Shown: one piece after another, positions 10,545 through 40,850 of the stretch
How the letters are laid out: the number at the start of each line of letters is the position of its first letter
How positions within the stretch are numbered: the first letter of the stretch is position 1
Assembly (NCBI GenBank): GCA_018292915.2
Contig: JACVVK020000228.1
Coordinates: 662,501-726,500, forward strand
Length of the DNA stretch: 64,000 nt
DNA from: Batillaria attramentaria
Lineage: Eukaryota > Mollusca > Gastropoda > Batillariidae
Direction of reading: 5' to 3'
The notes under the pieces: generated by a model
Database searches by the model: none
Told to the model about the DNA's origin: nothing
The model's input: only the letters and a program-made list of their open reading frames with translations
Program-made: the position numbers and the translations under genes

Positions 10545-11950
10545 ATTTGGTGAATCACAGCATTCTGTTGAAAAAACTGCGGTTATACAACATTGGGTCC
10601 GGCGCATTATCATTCTTCTCATCCTTCCTCTTACACAGGAAACAGAGAGTCTTTTTAAATGGCACATTCTCATTCGAAGGGATTGTTAAGTATGGAGTAC
10701 CTCAGGGCTCCATCTTGGGGCCTCTTTTATTTTGTCTTTATATCAATGACCTTCCTTTTTGTTTATCTAGTCCCAACGTGTCCTGCGAGTTATTTGCAGA
10801 TGACACAACACTACACACATCCGACACAAAAGAGGCAACAATAAACAAAACACTCCAGCAGAGCCTCGATGAAGTATCTGAATGGTGTACCCAAAATCAT
10901 ATGATAATCAGCGTCCCCAAAACAAAGAGCATGCTAATAACTACCCGCCAAAAACACCAGCGGAAGCCTCTACCTCTCAAACTATCTCTCGGCTCAGAGC
11001 CCATACACCAAGTGTCAACGCATCGCCTTTTGGGCGTTACAGTGGACGACCAATTAAAGTGGGAGCCGCACCTAGAAAAACTTAGTAAAACCCTGTCTAA
11101 AAATCTTTTTCTCTTAAGTAAACTTAACCGCATAGTTAGCCACGACAGTTGCAAAGTTTTCTTTCACGCACATATAAAAAGTCATATAGATTACGCCTCC
11201 AACCTCTGGGACAAATGTGGTGATATTCACTTGAAAAAGATCAATTCTCTCTATAAACGTGGTATAAAGCTTCTACATCCTGGGCCCTTACCCACAGAAG
11301 AAAAACTTAGAGCGCTCGAACTTCTCCCCCTTACCAAGCATCTTGAGTTCAACCGGTGTGTTTTCATGCACAAGATAGCCCACTGTAAGGCTCCTCCATA
11401 TCTTACCACGTTCTTTCAACCAAGTCAGCGACACAACGCAAGAAATGGCCTGTTCCAATTACCATTACCTAGATTGGACATTTTTAAAACAAGCCTCTCA
11501 TTCTCTGGGTCACTTTCATGGAACCAGTTGCCAGCATACTTAAAATGTACCCCGAAGCTTCATTCATTTAAAACTCAACTTCTTAGATACTTACGTAAGT
11601 CATAGGTCCACGAACAATATTTGAACCATGCTAAATTACTCGTTATCAGATGGCACTATTACATGTTACCTTTTTACAAGTTATGTTGTATACTACAATT
11701 TCAAACACCATGCTATCTACTTCTTCACCTATTTTCCGATGTGTTTCCTTTGAATTGCTTGCGCTTCTTTGTATCTTTGAATGTTTTTTCTTGTTTTTGT
11801 TTTTTCTACTTTCTTATTGTGCCTGGTATACTTTTTTTTGTAATGTTAGCCTTTATTTTTTTAGTGTTCGTAGATTAGCAGGACAGCTTGTAAGATAGGC
11901 AGACCATGCCTACAAGTCTTTATCCTGAAATAAACGTTTCAGTCAGTCAG
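10545..11950 (+). mobile_element. 5'-truncated non-LTR retrotransposon (LINE)
   Basis: The ORF 10547-11605 starts abruptly after a CT microsatellite and lacks endonuclease and fingers, typical of 5' truncation. A 3' UTR of about 330 bp ends AGCAGGACAGCTTGTAAGATAGGC ... AAATAAACGTTTCAG followed by TCAG repeats. The same tail recurs at 45983-46065 and 46226-46300. Confidence 0.85.
10547..11605 (+). CDS. Reverse transcriptase C-terminal part of a LINE
   Basis: 352 codons. The sequence contains the RT motif Y-G-V-P-Q-G-S-I-L-G-P-L-L-F, the active-site box F-A-D-D-T-T-L (a YxDD-class site with Phe), then H-R-L-L-G-V-T-V-D thumb motif and the conserved C-terminal region (H-I-K-S-H-I-D-Y-A-S-N-L-W). 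This family copies its own RNA at nicked target DNA. The palm's first motifs and the endonuclease are missing, so the copy cannot be autonomous. It has no frameshift in this part, which suggests recent insertion. Family placement Jockey/CR1-like is a judgement from motifs only. Confidence 0.85.
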   Translation: MVNHSILLKKLRLYNIGSGALSFFSSFLLHRKQRVFLNGTFSFEGIVKYGVPQGSILGPLLFCLYINDLPFCLSSPNVSCELFADDTTLHTSDTKEATINKTLQQSLDEVSEWCTQNHMIISVPKTKSMLITTRQKHQRKPLPLKLSLGSEPIHQVSTHRLLGVTVDDQLKWEPHLEKLSKTLSKNLFLLSKLNRIVSHDSCKVFFHAHIKSHIDYASNLWDKCGDIHLKKINSLYKRGIKLLHPGPLPTEEKLRALELLPLTKHLEFNRCVFMHKIAHCKAPPYLTTFFQPSQRHNARNGLFQLPLPRLDIFKTSLSFSGSLSWNQLPAYLKCTPKLHSFKTQLLRYLRKS

Positions 11951-12499
11951 TCTCTCTCTCTCTCTCTTCTTCCTTCTTCCTGATCCATACACCACAGAGG
12001 GCTGAGAACGAAATCTTTATGGCACATTCTGTCGAGTCATAGGGTTTATGGAAATACCGAGGTGGCTAAAATTAGACCTTCTCTGCAATTTCGTCATTCG
12101 CAAATAGTCTTCAAGACTTGCGTACATAACATGCTGTTTACTTCCTTGTTGTTTGAAGGGGGCCTACGAAACGGAATGGCAAGCCTTCAAATCCGTCAGA
12201 CCTATAACAGGTCAAATGTCTTGGCTAAGTATGGGGCAGTAATTTGTCCTGGATATTTTCCACTGTGGCAGAGACGTGTCCCCTTATGTCCGCCTTGGTT
12301 CAAAGCAAAAAGTAATGGGACATTTAAAGAAACGAATCGGACGCATGGCCAGTGTCTGATGCGAACAATTATGAAGCCCTTGGATGGATTGTTAAATTTG
12401 TTGACAAAAAGATTTTGAAATCGGCAAATACTGAAGCAGAAACTTCAACATCCCTAACCCTGCCAGGAAGAAAGAGTCAGTTATTCCCCCCCCCCCCTG

Positions 12500-12581
<82 letters not shown>

Positions 12582-12586
12582 ACGCA

Positions 12587-12630
<44 letters not shown>

Positions 12631-13114
12631 GCCATTTCCACCGGTCCACGAACCTGACCCTCTTCCACCACTCCACCCCCAACTCCCTTCTTCACCCCCC
12701 CCCCTTCCTTCCTTTCCTCCCCACCCACTTTCCACCACCGCCCCCCATCCTAACCCCTCAGTCTCCGTAGGGGTCTTCAGCCATCAACCTAAAATGGTTT
12801 ACCTAGTACTTGTACGTCTTGTATTTGTACATTGTCCTTGCGTAAACCATTTCACAGGGAAGTACAACAGAGGGCGCGCTAAGGACAAAAGCCTATCTTC
12901 AGTCAGCATGTCGTCCTTCTTAATGTATATCTATGTCTGACTCTGTGTCTACACATCCGGCATCATAAACTGGTGTTTTATGTTCAACGAACGTTGTGGA
13001 AAAAAAAAATGTTGAAGGCTACAAAGCGTACCAAAACGGAAGAGAGGGACGGAAACATTATTTACAAAGCTCTTCTGCTTCTTCTTGTTCTTCTTCTTCT
13101 TCCATCTGTTCTGT
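11951..13114. other. Intergenic spacer with (CT)n/(CA)n block
   Basis: A CT/CA compound microsatellite occupies 12498-12630, followed by C-rich low-complexity sequence to 12760. I see no exon or known repeat in the remainder. Confidence 0.5.
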
Positions 13115-13340
13115 CGCACTCACCAGCACAGTACATTTTCAGCCCGTTTCAGAGATTATTGCCTGCATGAGTTGTCTCTCTTGCCACAACAAGCACGCAT
13201 TTTTTCGTGGCAGAGCACGAAATTGCCATGAAAAATGCATGCATGCTGCGGTTCTGTGTATGCACGAGGGACAACTCATGCAGGCAATAATCTCTGAATC
13301 TGAGGCACAGAAAATGTACTGTGCTGTGCTGGTGAATGCG
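13115..13340. repeat. Imperfect ~225-bp palindrome (hairpin/MITE-like)
   Basis: The left arm (CACCAGCACAGTACATTTTC ... GAGATTATTGCCTGCATGAG) is the reverse complement of the right arm (CTCATGCAGGCAATAATCTC ... GAAAATGTACTGTGCTGTGC). Pairing continues inward with mismatches to a centre near 13225. Confidence 0.7.
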
Positions 13341-13721
13341 ACAAATCTCACGCTTCTATGCACACTGTGAAATACCACGTTGACCACAAAGTTGTTCAGA
13401 ACTGTCCACTTTCCTTGTCACCGTGTATTTTTGTTTTTTCCTTCCTAGGTATCACTTAGCTCGGCTCGGTCTCGGTTAGCCCGATTTGGACGTCGTCGAA
13501 GGGATCTAGAGAAGCGACGGTCCCGGGTGGGGGTTGGCTGCGGGTCTGTGTATGCACGGACCCGGTACAGAAATGGATTTGTTGTACAGGCGTATGGCTG
13601 TTGGGCTGATATTTGGCGTCCGCCTTTTCTGTCCAACAATCAGTGAGCTTCAGCCTTAAAGATCTAAGCTCCCAACAAAAAGCTTTCCGAAGTGTGAACA
13701 AAATTTAAACGAGTCGACCGT

Positions 13722-14066
13722 GCAAGCACAGTCGCCTCTGTCACGGCTGCAGAGTTTTCAGCGTCCCTGAAACCCTAATAAAAGCCAAGGGCAGCCTGAT
13801 TTCACAGCTCAGTTTGCGTTTTGACATTGAGCGAGAAAGATCGCCGTGCAGCACTCAACATCCGCTAGACACTGTAGCGATGTGTCTCGCTCACTGGCCA
13901 AATAATGTGACGGCAGACTCGTGCTCTGGTTTTATTAGGGCCCCCGAAGCGCTGAAAACTCTGCAACTGTAACAGAGTTGCCTGGATTATGCACAGTCGA
14001 AGCAGTGGCAGTTTTTAAAAACGCAATGTTTGCGGCTTTTTTTCTGAGATTGCAGATCTTTAATCG
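13722..14066. mobile_element. MITE family 3 copy (reverse orientation)
   Basis: Shares blocks with copies at 14253, 18656, 28795 and 36199 (TGCAGAGTTTTCAGCG, CATCGCTAC/GTAGCGATGTGTCTCGCTCA) and ends GAGATTGCAGATCTTTAA. Non-coding. Confidence 0.65.
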
Positions 14067-14252
14067 TACAGAGCTGCTTACACAAAACTTGTTGACAGCA
14101 AAATGGCTTACACTCAACCGAATACAAAGTCGTAATACTGTTATTGTGTTCATGCTTGATGTCAGTCAAGGTACACAGAGTAACGCATGCTGTGATTATT
14201 ATGACAAGTAAATGGACGAGAAGGGCTCGGGGACGGATTGTACTAGTAGACG

Positions 14253-14586
14253 ATCTGGAGTTGCAGAGTTTTCAACGCTTTTGAGACTCATAAAAACAGA
14301 GCGTGAGTTTGCGGTGACTTCATTGTGCTTTTGGTCAGTGAACGAGACACATCGCTATGGACAGTGTCTCGCGGGTGTTGTGTGCTGCGCGAGAAGACTA
14401 GCCACGGCAATCTTTCTCGCTCAATGTCAAACCGCAAACTGAGCTGTGAAATCAGGCTGCCCTTGGCTTTTATTGGGGTTTCAGGGACGCTGAAAACTCT
14501 GTAAGTGTGACAGAGTTGGCTGTGCAGTTTGCGCGGTCGGATCATTGTTTTAAAAAAACAGTTCGTGGCTTTTACAGACCTTTAAG
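14253..14586. mobile_element. MITE family 3 copy
   Basis: Shares GTTGCAGAGTTTTCAACGC, AGACACATCGCTATGG and the terminal ACAGACCTTTAA with the other copies. The 5' end is degraded. Confidence 0.65.
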
Positions 14587-14654
14587 CTGTGTCCAAAGCA
14601 CCGGCAAAATACGTTTTCACTTTTGGTCTCTTCCTCCTCCCCCTCCCTCCCTCT

Positions 14655-14822
14655 TTTAAGTCGAGAAAGCCGAGCGGTAGAGAATTGGACTTTCAATGCT
14701 CGGGTCGTGAGTTCGAATCTCGGCTAGGACCAGGTATTTGTGCTGGCCTTTACTCATTGCCCCTACTTTGATATCACCCATACGTGGTGGAAAAAGGACG
14801 CTACACTGCCAAACACCTACCT
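14655..14822 (+). mobile_element. SINE-A copy (diverged)
   Basis: GAGTTCGAATCTCGG B box, GGTATTTGTGCTGGCC and GTGGTGGAAAAAGGACG match the family. The head is shortened. Confidence 0.75.
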
Positions 14823-16271
14823 TAGTATTTGGAACCACAACTGCGGGTAACTTTCTTGCCAGGAAGAGCTTCATCCCTTGTTGGTCCATGCTAACCTTAT
14901 CCCTTCTCCAACCACTCCCATAGTCTCCAACCCCCACCCCAACCTACCCCCGAACCGACCTTTTCCTTCCCCCTCCCTCCCCCTCTCGTCCCCCCCCCCT
15001 CCCGGGATCACCCCGTCCAACTGCCGCGAAGCGATTAGCACCCGCGTAGTGCCTAGCTGGTCTGACTGGAAAAGAACAAACAGTCCATGGCCCGCATGTA
15101 AAAGTCGGGGTTAGGGAGTGTAGCCCCGGGTTAGAGTCTCACCTCGAACTAAACTAGCTCTAGGGTCAAATTTTCTGTTGTTTTTTTGTCATGTCAGGAA
15201 GCGGGTCCATTCCAGCAAGGTGCCTGTGCCGTTATAGAAGGTTTTTTTTTGTGTCTTTCTTTCTTTCTTTGCTTCCTTTTTTGTTTAATTTTGTTTGGGG
15301 GTCTCTTTGGTCCTAGTCTGGGTTAGGCCCGTAGCCGTGGGTTAAATTAACCTCGAGTTTATTTGATCTCATACTTCTTCTTGCCAAGTTTTTTATATAC
15401 TCATGCAGGATTAACGGCACTATTCCAACTATGGAATTGTTCACTCAGAGGCTAAAAAGAAGATATGAAATTGAGAAATATATTGCTAGAACAAATATGT
15501 TGTATGGAGACTTTCAGGCACGGTGGCACGCCTATCTACCCCTTTTCCTGTAAGATGTACAGTTTTTCCTTTTATGGTCGTGCTCTGGCAGTTCTTGAAT
15601 TGCATAGTTTGTCACATAACACATGGCTCATACCCCCCCCCCTCTCCCCGTCTCTCTTTCTCTCTCTCGCGCTCCTTTACACACACACACACACACAGAG
15701 TACAGCAAGCACAGAGTTTACTGATCAGAAGTTATGTATCACAACATGGTATAAATATTCTTATGCCATAAAACTAGTATTTTTGTACTCTGGTACTTAA
15801 TCAAATGTACGCAACATCTTGTCATGAATGCTTATGAGTAGAACTGTTACATGTACTGATGCTGTAACCAAAAACAAGAATAAAAAAAAAAAAAAGAACT
15901 ATCATCATCTTATAAAAAAAAAAAAAAAAAAATTAACCTCGAGTTTTACATACGGGCCAATATGCCACTATCGATAGTAACACCTATACAGACGTGCCAC
16001 GTCGCTATTCCACTCTTACAATTCGACATACCCCCCCCCCACCCCCCGACCCACCCGCGGCCGCCAACCCTCTGAATGTCGCCAGGGGATGTTGAGAGAT
16101 GACGACTGAACCAGGATGCAAGTTACAAGGATGTCGCACTGTCTCCACGCTGAGTTCATTTGCGCGTCGGGCAAGACGCAGTTCGCTTGGAGGTGGCGGC
16201 GGCGCCAAACACTGTCGCCATTTTCTCCGTGTTGATTCAACGCATCAAGGTAGAGATTCAGCAGGGGCAAA
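14823..16271. other. Intergenic region upstream of receptor B
   Basis: C-rich low-complexity sequence (14925-15005), a CT/CA tract (15640-15700) and oligo-A tracts (15878-15932). The last ~200 bp contain the presumed promoter and 5' UTR of receptor B, but I cannot place a TATA box or initiation site with confidence. Confidence 0.4.
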
Positions 16272-34820
<18,549 letters not shown>

Positions 34821-35459
34821 GGCGACTTACTGCACCGACTCGGCCATGCACCAAGCCATTCAGTTCACAACCAGACAAACTGAGTTACCAATGTCTGTCC
34901 TCACTAAAACTTCAATCGAAAATATCTTAAATGAGGTCTCAGGTCGGGATGAGGTCGGGGTTCGAATCCCGAATAACAGACCCGGTGACTGTTTTCGACG
35001 TGTATGATAACTACAGGGAGTCCTTGTGTGTGGTGAAGTGAAACTTCGACACTTTTCAGAAACTACGAATAGTAGAAACAGCAGACTTGGCAAAAGGGTA
35101 ACCGATGAGAGTGACTTCCCGTGTGCTAGCAATGAGCTGTGGATTACATGAATTGACTTCATATTGTAAGCTAGACTTCCTGTTTTGATTTTGTCTTGTT
35201 TGTTTGTGTGTTTGTTTGTTCTTGTCTATCATTGTCTTTTGTTTGCTTGCTTTTGTTGTTGTTTGTGTGTTTTGTTTTGTTGTTGTTTTTGTATTTGGTT
35301 TGCTTTGTTTGTTTTCTTCTTGTTTTGTTTTGGGTTTTTTTGTTGTTTTGTTTTTGTTTTTGTCGTTGCTTTTGACTGGTGCTATTTCTCTTGTTGTATT
35401 TTTGGTTTTGGTTTGTTTCTTTTGTTTTTTTTCAGGAAGGGGGGGGGGGGGGCGTCTAG

Positions 35460-35510
<51 letters not shown>

Positions 35511-35592
35511 AACTGCTATTATTTGTACAAAACTTTGAACAGATTACATAAAGAGATAAAACTGAACACTGGATGAGTTTGTTTTTTTATTG

Positions 35593-35663
<71 letters not shown>

Positions 35664-36109
35664 CTCGTGCATGCTCGATATGATAAGCAAACAATCCATT
35701 TTTTTGTCTGGGACTTTGCCAGCAGTACAATGCTATCATACACCAACTCGCAAAACCTGCTGTAAGGACAACAAAACACGAGAGGAGAAGGGGAGGGAAA
35801 ATATTGATAAGATCCGACAGAGTTCACCACTAAATTTCAGCACTTGCTTCTAAATATGGAGGGGAAAACCGCGTCATCGAGTACGCGCTGTTGGCTCAGT
35901 GCCAACATTACAGACCCTGTCACTGTCCAGGTGTGTAAGTGGTGTGGTGATAGATACCAAGAAAACAGTTCAGAACGATTTGTGAGCATGAAAATGTAGC
36001 GTTAGCGCCTTTAAGATAGACTGTTGTATCGGAGGTTAAAGGCACACTAACAAGCATTAAAGTATCAATTCTGTCCTCAGTGAAGAATTGTGATCGTGGA
36101 GCATGCACG
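34821..36109. other. Intergenic region / receptor B 3' UTR
   Basis: Contains TTTG-rich sequence (35185-35445), two TG tracts (35463-35508 and 35596-35661) and otherwise unrecognised sequence. I found no AATAAA close to the receptor B stop. Confidence 0.5.
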
Positions 36110-36203
36110 TTTAACTCTTTGACGACGGAGCGCAATTTCTGACACACGATTTCTTATAGGAAATCGTGTGTCAGAAATTGCGCTCCGTCGTCAAAGAGTT
36201 AAA
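36110..36203. repeat. Perfect 44-bp inverted repeat with 6-nt loop
   Basis: 36110-36153 (TTTAACTCTTTGACGACGGA onward) is the exact reverse complement of 36160-36203; the loop is TTATAG. It would form a long perfect hairpin in RNA or cruciform in DNA. Its right edge abuts a MITE family 3 end. Confidence 0.9.
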
Positions 36204-36692
36204 GGTCTGCAATTTCAACAAAAAGCCACAAACAGTGCGTGAACAAGACAAAAACGAAAAATCAAAGAAAAAAAACAAAAACTTTCCGACTGAGCAACCC
36301 ATACAAAAGCCGACCGGAGACTTTCACACGTCAGTTTGTTTTGACGCTGAGCGAGAAAGATCGCAGTTAAAAGTTTTCTCGTGCAGCACTCCAAACCGAC
36401 TAGCCACTGTAGCGATGTGTCTCGCTGACTGACCAAAAGAACCATGAAGTCACCGCAAAATCACGCTCTGGTTTTATAAGCGTCTCCGAAGCGCTGAAAA
36501 GTCTGTGACTGCGACAGAACTGACTGAGTGTTATTGTTGTTGTTGTTGTTCTTCTTGTTTTTGGGGCGGTCGGTGGTCTAGTGGTTAAGCGACTAGTACG
36601 AGAGGTCAGGTTCGAGTCCCACTCGGGGCAATGATTTTTTTTCTTCTCGTACGTGGCACCGTTCATTCGGGCCGATCGTCGGGGGTTCAGAT

Positions 36693-36730
<38 letters not shown>

Positions 36731-36751
36731 CGCCCCTTACCCCCCCCCCCC

Positions 36752-36782
<31 letters not shown>

Positions 36783-36970
36783 AAATAAATGCAATTCTAA
36801 ATTCCGAAACTTATATAGCTCAGCTGACCCTTCGCACCACGTGATTGTAAAGTATTCATGTCCAGTGTGTGAGAGAATGCATATGATTCATGTGAGCGTG
36901 CGCGTTGGGTTCAGACCGCGGCGCTTGAGCCGATTCAAGAACTTGCGTAAAGCGCCTGTAAAGCTATCAG

Positions 36971-37002
<32 letters not shown>

Positions 37003-37067
37003 GTTGTTGTTGTTGTTGTTGTTGTTTTAAACACTGTGGGTTTTTGTTGATATTGCAGATCTTTAAG
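36199..37067. mobile_element. MITE family 3 copy split by a SINE-B insertion
   Basis: The left part 36199-36530 starts TTAAAGGTCTGCAATTTCAA. The right end at 37024-37067 reads TTTTGTTGATATTGCAGATCTTTAAG. A SINE-B copy (36566-36990) plus ATT/TTG tail separates them. Confidence 0.7.
36566..36990 (+). mobile_element. SINE-B copy
   Basis: Head GGTCGGTGGTCTAGTGGTTA, (CA)n and poly-A interruptions at 36694-36780, 3' body CACCACGTGATTGTAAAG, then an (ATT)n tail. Confidence 0.8.
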
Positions 37068-37350
37068 AGCTGGAGTACTTCCTCGTTCATGATTATTTCC
37101 TTCCTGCTCAGTCTCTACTGCGACAAACCTAGTAACGGTTACATGTACTTTGAAAACGGGCGCAAGCCTCACGGACTGGAAAAACGCTTATGCCATTTTT
37201 TCTAGACAACGTTAGTGAACTCAGTGCCCACTTCGGATGCGTCTCTTGGTTAGACGCGACACTGCTTTTCAGTAACGTTCAGCGGCCATGATCGAGACAG
37301 AGGATAGATCTTTCAGTCCTGTTCACCGTTAAAGCCTGTTTCTACGAGAG

Positions 37351-37420
37351 ATGAGGACCAGGGATAAGGAGATACTTCTGGTACTTGTGGTTTTTGCTGT
37401 TTTTCCGTGCGTCGTTCGAG
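37351..37420 (+). CDS. Receptor C exon 1: signal peptide
   Basis: ATG with purine at -3. Encodes M-R-T-R-D-K-E then a hydrophobic core (I-L-L-V-L-V-V-F-A-V-F) and P-C-V-V-R. Donor GTAATT at 37421, phase 1, matching the CUB exon acceptor 9 kb downstream. Confidence 0.7.
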
Positions 37421-37482
37421 GTAATTGTCCCGTGCAAGGTGTTTCACGCTTATTTACGTATCAAGTATTAGAATTACGATCA

Positions 37483-37519
<37 letters not shown>

Positions 37520-37674
37520 TTCCTAAAATTTGAATCTTAAATTCTTACCTTTTTAAACACGGCTCGTTTGAAAACTGGTCCTAAGGCCAACACTTCTGAT
37601 CGTTTTAAGTTTAGTTATTTTAATTTTGAAATTACCACATTTCTAACAATTTTAAGTAAAGATAATTTAATTCC

Positions 37675-37712
<38 letters not shown>

Positions 37713-37860
37713 GGGGGGGGGGTGTGAGCGGGTGGGTGGGTGTTTGGGAGTTCAACGTCCTTTTCCACCACATACGGGATTCGATTACGAACCGAGCATC
37801 GGAAGTCCAACGCTCTACCATTCGGCCACCCCGGCTTCCCGAAAGAGAGAGAGAGAGAGA

Positions 37861-37948
<88 letters not shown>

Positions 37949-40806
37949 CACAGTAACCGATACAGTAAGCAATCGTCTGTCACCTGTCAATCAGGCCTGC
38001 GGGAAGTAACTCTGTCAAAGGGGAACGACTTTGTTTTTAGAATTCATTCACCCATGTAGAACCTCGCATACGTCAAAAAGTTGGTGGCGTTATCTAGCTA
38101 GGCAAGCTAACACGACCTCATGTGTTTGGGTTTTTGCGAGCGCAAAGAGGCACGGAAAGGGTTTCCAGTACTTTCTTTATGTCAGCATGCTTGATGTTAG
38201 AGAGCTTGCGTACGTGTGCGCGCGGGCAGCATACATGACACAACGACCACGACGACAGCAGGTCACTGAATGGAAACAACATATTGGGCTGGTGGCCATC
38301 TTGTTGTTTGTTTCCATGTTGACGTGGTGAAACTATTGGCTGTCGAACTAACTTTGTTTCCAAAACGTCATCAGCTGACGTAATTTTATCTTTGGCGTGG
38401 TATTGTACGTATCGCCGCGTGCAACCACTGTTGAACGGATGCCGCCAGGCAGCAGCTCTTGGGAGTAATGCATACAATCGCTGCAAACTCTTTGTCCTGC
38501 AAGCACGCTGCCTGAGACAGGCAAGATGAGATCATTACCAAGGACCGTCCTTGCAGCGCTGGTTACGGTTGTGTGCACGTTCGGGCCCAGCATTGCACAG
38601 GAAACACCGGTCAACACCTTCAAATTACGGAATGAGGAATCAGTCTGCCGTTCTTGTTCCAAGGACAGAGGCGAGTGTACAGACCGCATATGCACCTGTA
38701 AGGAAGGCTATGAGGCCATCCCAGTCCTCCAGAGATGCGTCCGCAGGTCTTTTCAAGTAGAGAACTGTGACGCCACAGCCTTCGTCGGCAACTGTCCAGG
38801 GACTTGTACCGGTTCTAACACGTGTGTATGCAAGACTGGGCAGATTGCAGAGGGCCAAAACTGTGGCGAATATTCGATCGCGGACCCCGAAGGGGATTGT
38901 GCAGGCGAAGAGAAAACTGGAAGGGTCTGTTCACTTGGTCGTGGCAAGTGCTTCAGCAACACTTGCTACTGCACAGAAGATTTGGACACCATTGAGTTCA
39001 CTCTCGCAGCCCGTGGAGACTGTTTTGTACCGGCCTTTCCGCTGGACGCATGTAATGACAACGTGTGTCCTCCGCCAGCGCGGTGTGAAAGTGGGAAGTG
39101 TGAATGTGGCGCGGGCTACTTTCATTCTCCTGGGACCCAGCGGTGTTACCAGACTTGGTTCAAACAGCCTCTTTGCGATGAATCCAACTGCCCGCCACCA
39201 GCGATGTGCGACAAAACAGGGACAGTCTGCCAGTGCCGAGTAATGTTTTACTTCGCTGATAAATATCGATGCATGAGGAGTGGATTTATGTATTATTCTA
39301 TCGACCCATGCAATGAAAGTGTCTGCGCTAACGGCAAATGCATGGAAATATGGGGCAACCCTTCGTGCGTCTGCAATCCCGGATTTTTTGCCGATGGAAG
39401 CAACCGTATGTCCGAATATAGATGCTTCAAGGGGCACTTCACTGCCGAGACCTTCTCACAGTGCCCCAAAGGCGATAAAGAGTGCGGGATACATGGGATC
39501 TGTCAAGGCGGTGACTGCGTCTGCAAGGAAGGTTTCGTCACAATGCACAATAGGTGTGTGAAGACGATGTTCTCTGGGGCTACGTGCGACGGGTCCGATG
39601 CCAACTGTCCTGCATCCGTAGGTATCTGCCGTAGATCCTGGTGCAAATGCAAGGCCGGGTTCTTTGCCGATGGCACCAACTGCGTCAAGAACTCCTTCCC
39701 GGACACCTGCACTACCGGTGCCGTATGTGGGGACCATGGACAGTGTGTGGGAGGATCTCTCTGTGTCTGCGATCTGGAATTTGTGGTCAAGGACGGAAAG
39801 TGCGTGGAAGGGGTGGAGAAGATCGGTATGGCAAACAACGCCGATGGGGATGCTGGTGGAAAGGATACGAGAAAGGATACGACAAAGGCTGGACAAAGGG
39901 AAGCGTCAAGCGATCGCTCTAGCTCTAGCGCTGCTCCGTGCATCACGAGCTGCCCATGGACACTCTGGAGCACGGCCGCAATAGCCGTGGTACTGCACCT
40001 GCTCTTCTGAGCCATGGCTGCTCACCTCAAACTCTGAGCAGTGACACTTGGGTAACCGTTCTCAAAAACTTTTCGGTTGTTTTTTTTTTTTCTCCCCCCC
40101 CCCCCCCCAATCTTTTTTGTTGTTGCTTTTCGGGGGGTTAATTGTTTTTCCCTATACTGTCTGCCAGTGAGTGAATTTGAGTCGGTGTCCGAAACAAACC
40201 CATATACCATCCCAGATCACCGCTTGTTAACAACCCGACAGTCACCGCTTCCCCACAGCTGAATGGTGACACTTTCGTGTACGTATGCAAAACAAAAAGG
40301 TACTCTCCCTCTCCCCCCCCCCTCTCTCTCTCAGCGAAGGAAACAGCAACAACACCACCAACAAGAAGAAACCCACAAGAACACAACAAAACAAATGATC
40401 CCCCCTCCCCCCCCCCCAAAAAAAAAAAAAACTCCCCTAAAAAAAAAAACAAAGAAAAAAAAAGAAAAAAGGAAAATGTAAAAACAAAAACAACAATAAA
40501 AGTAAAAAAAAAAAACAAAAAAAAATGAACAACAACAACAACAAAACCCTTATGTTGTCGTTGTGACTTTTGATATCCAGTATTGTATTTATACTGTCCG
40601 AAGCTGCTTGGTATTCTGTTTAAAGCGGCGTTTAGCAGTTCAAAGCATAAAACCAAACGAAGAAACAGCAGCAGCAACAACGACATGAAAAAAACTATAC
40701 AATTCTTTTATTTGAATTCATCGCCTTGCCCAAGCCATCCCCACCCCTATCCTCCTCAAGTTAGGTCAGCAGCTTTGGACATTTCGTGCACACGGACACA
40801 CACACT

Positions 40807-40850
<44 letters not shown>

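Noticed and set aside
39503..40015. Minus-strand ORFs overlapping the EGF-repeat gene
   Set aside because: Shadows of a Cys-rich coding strand with no domain or start support.
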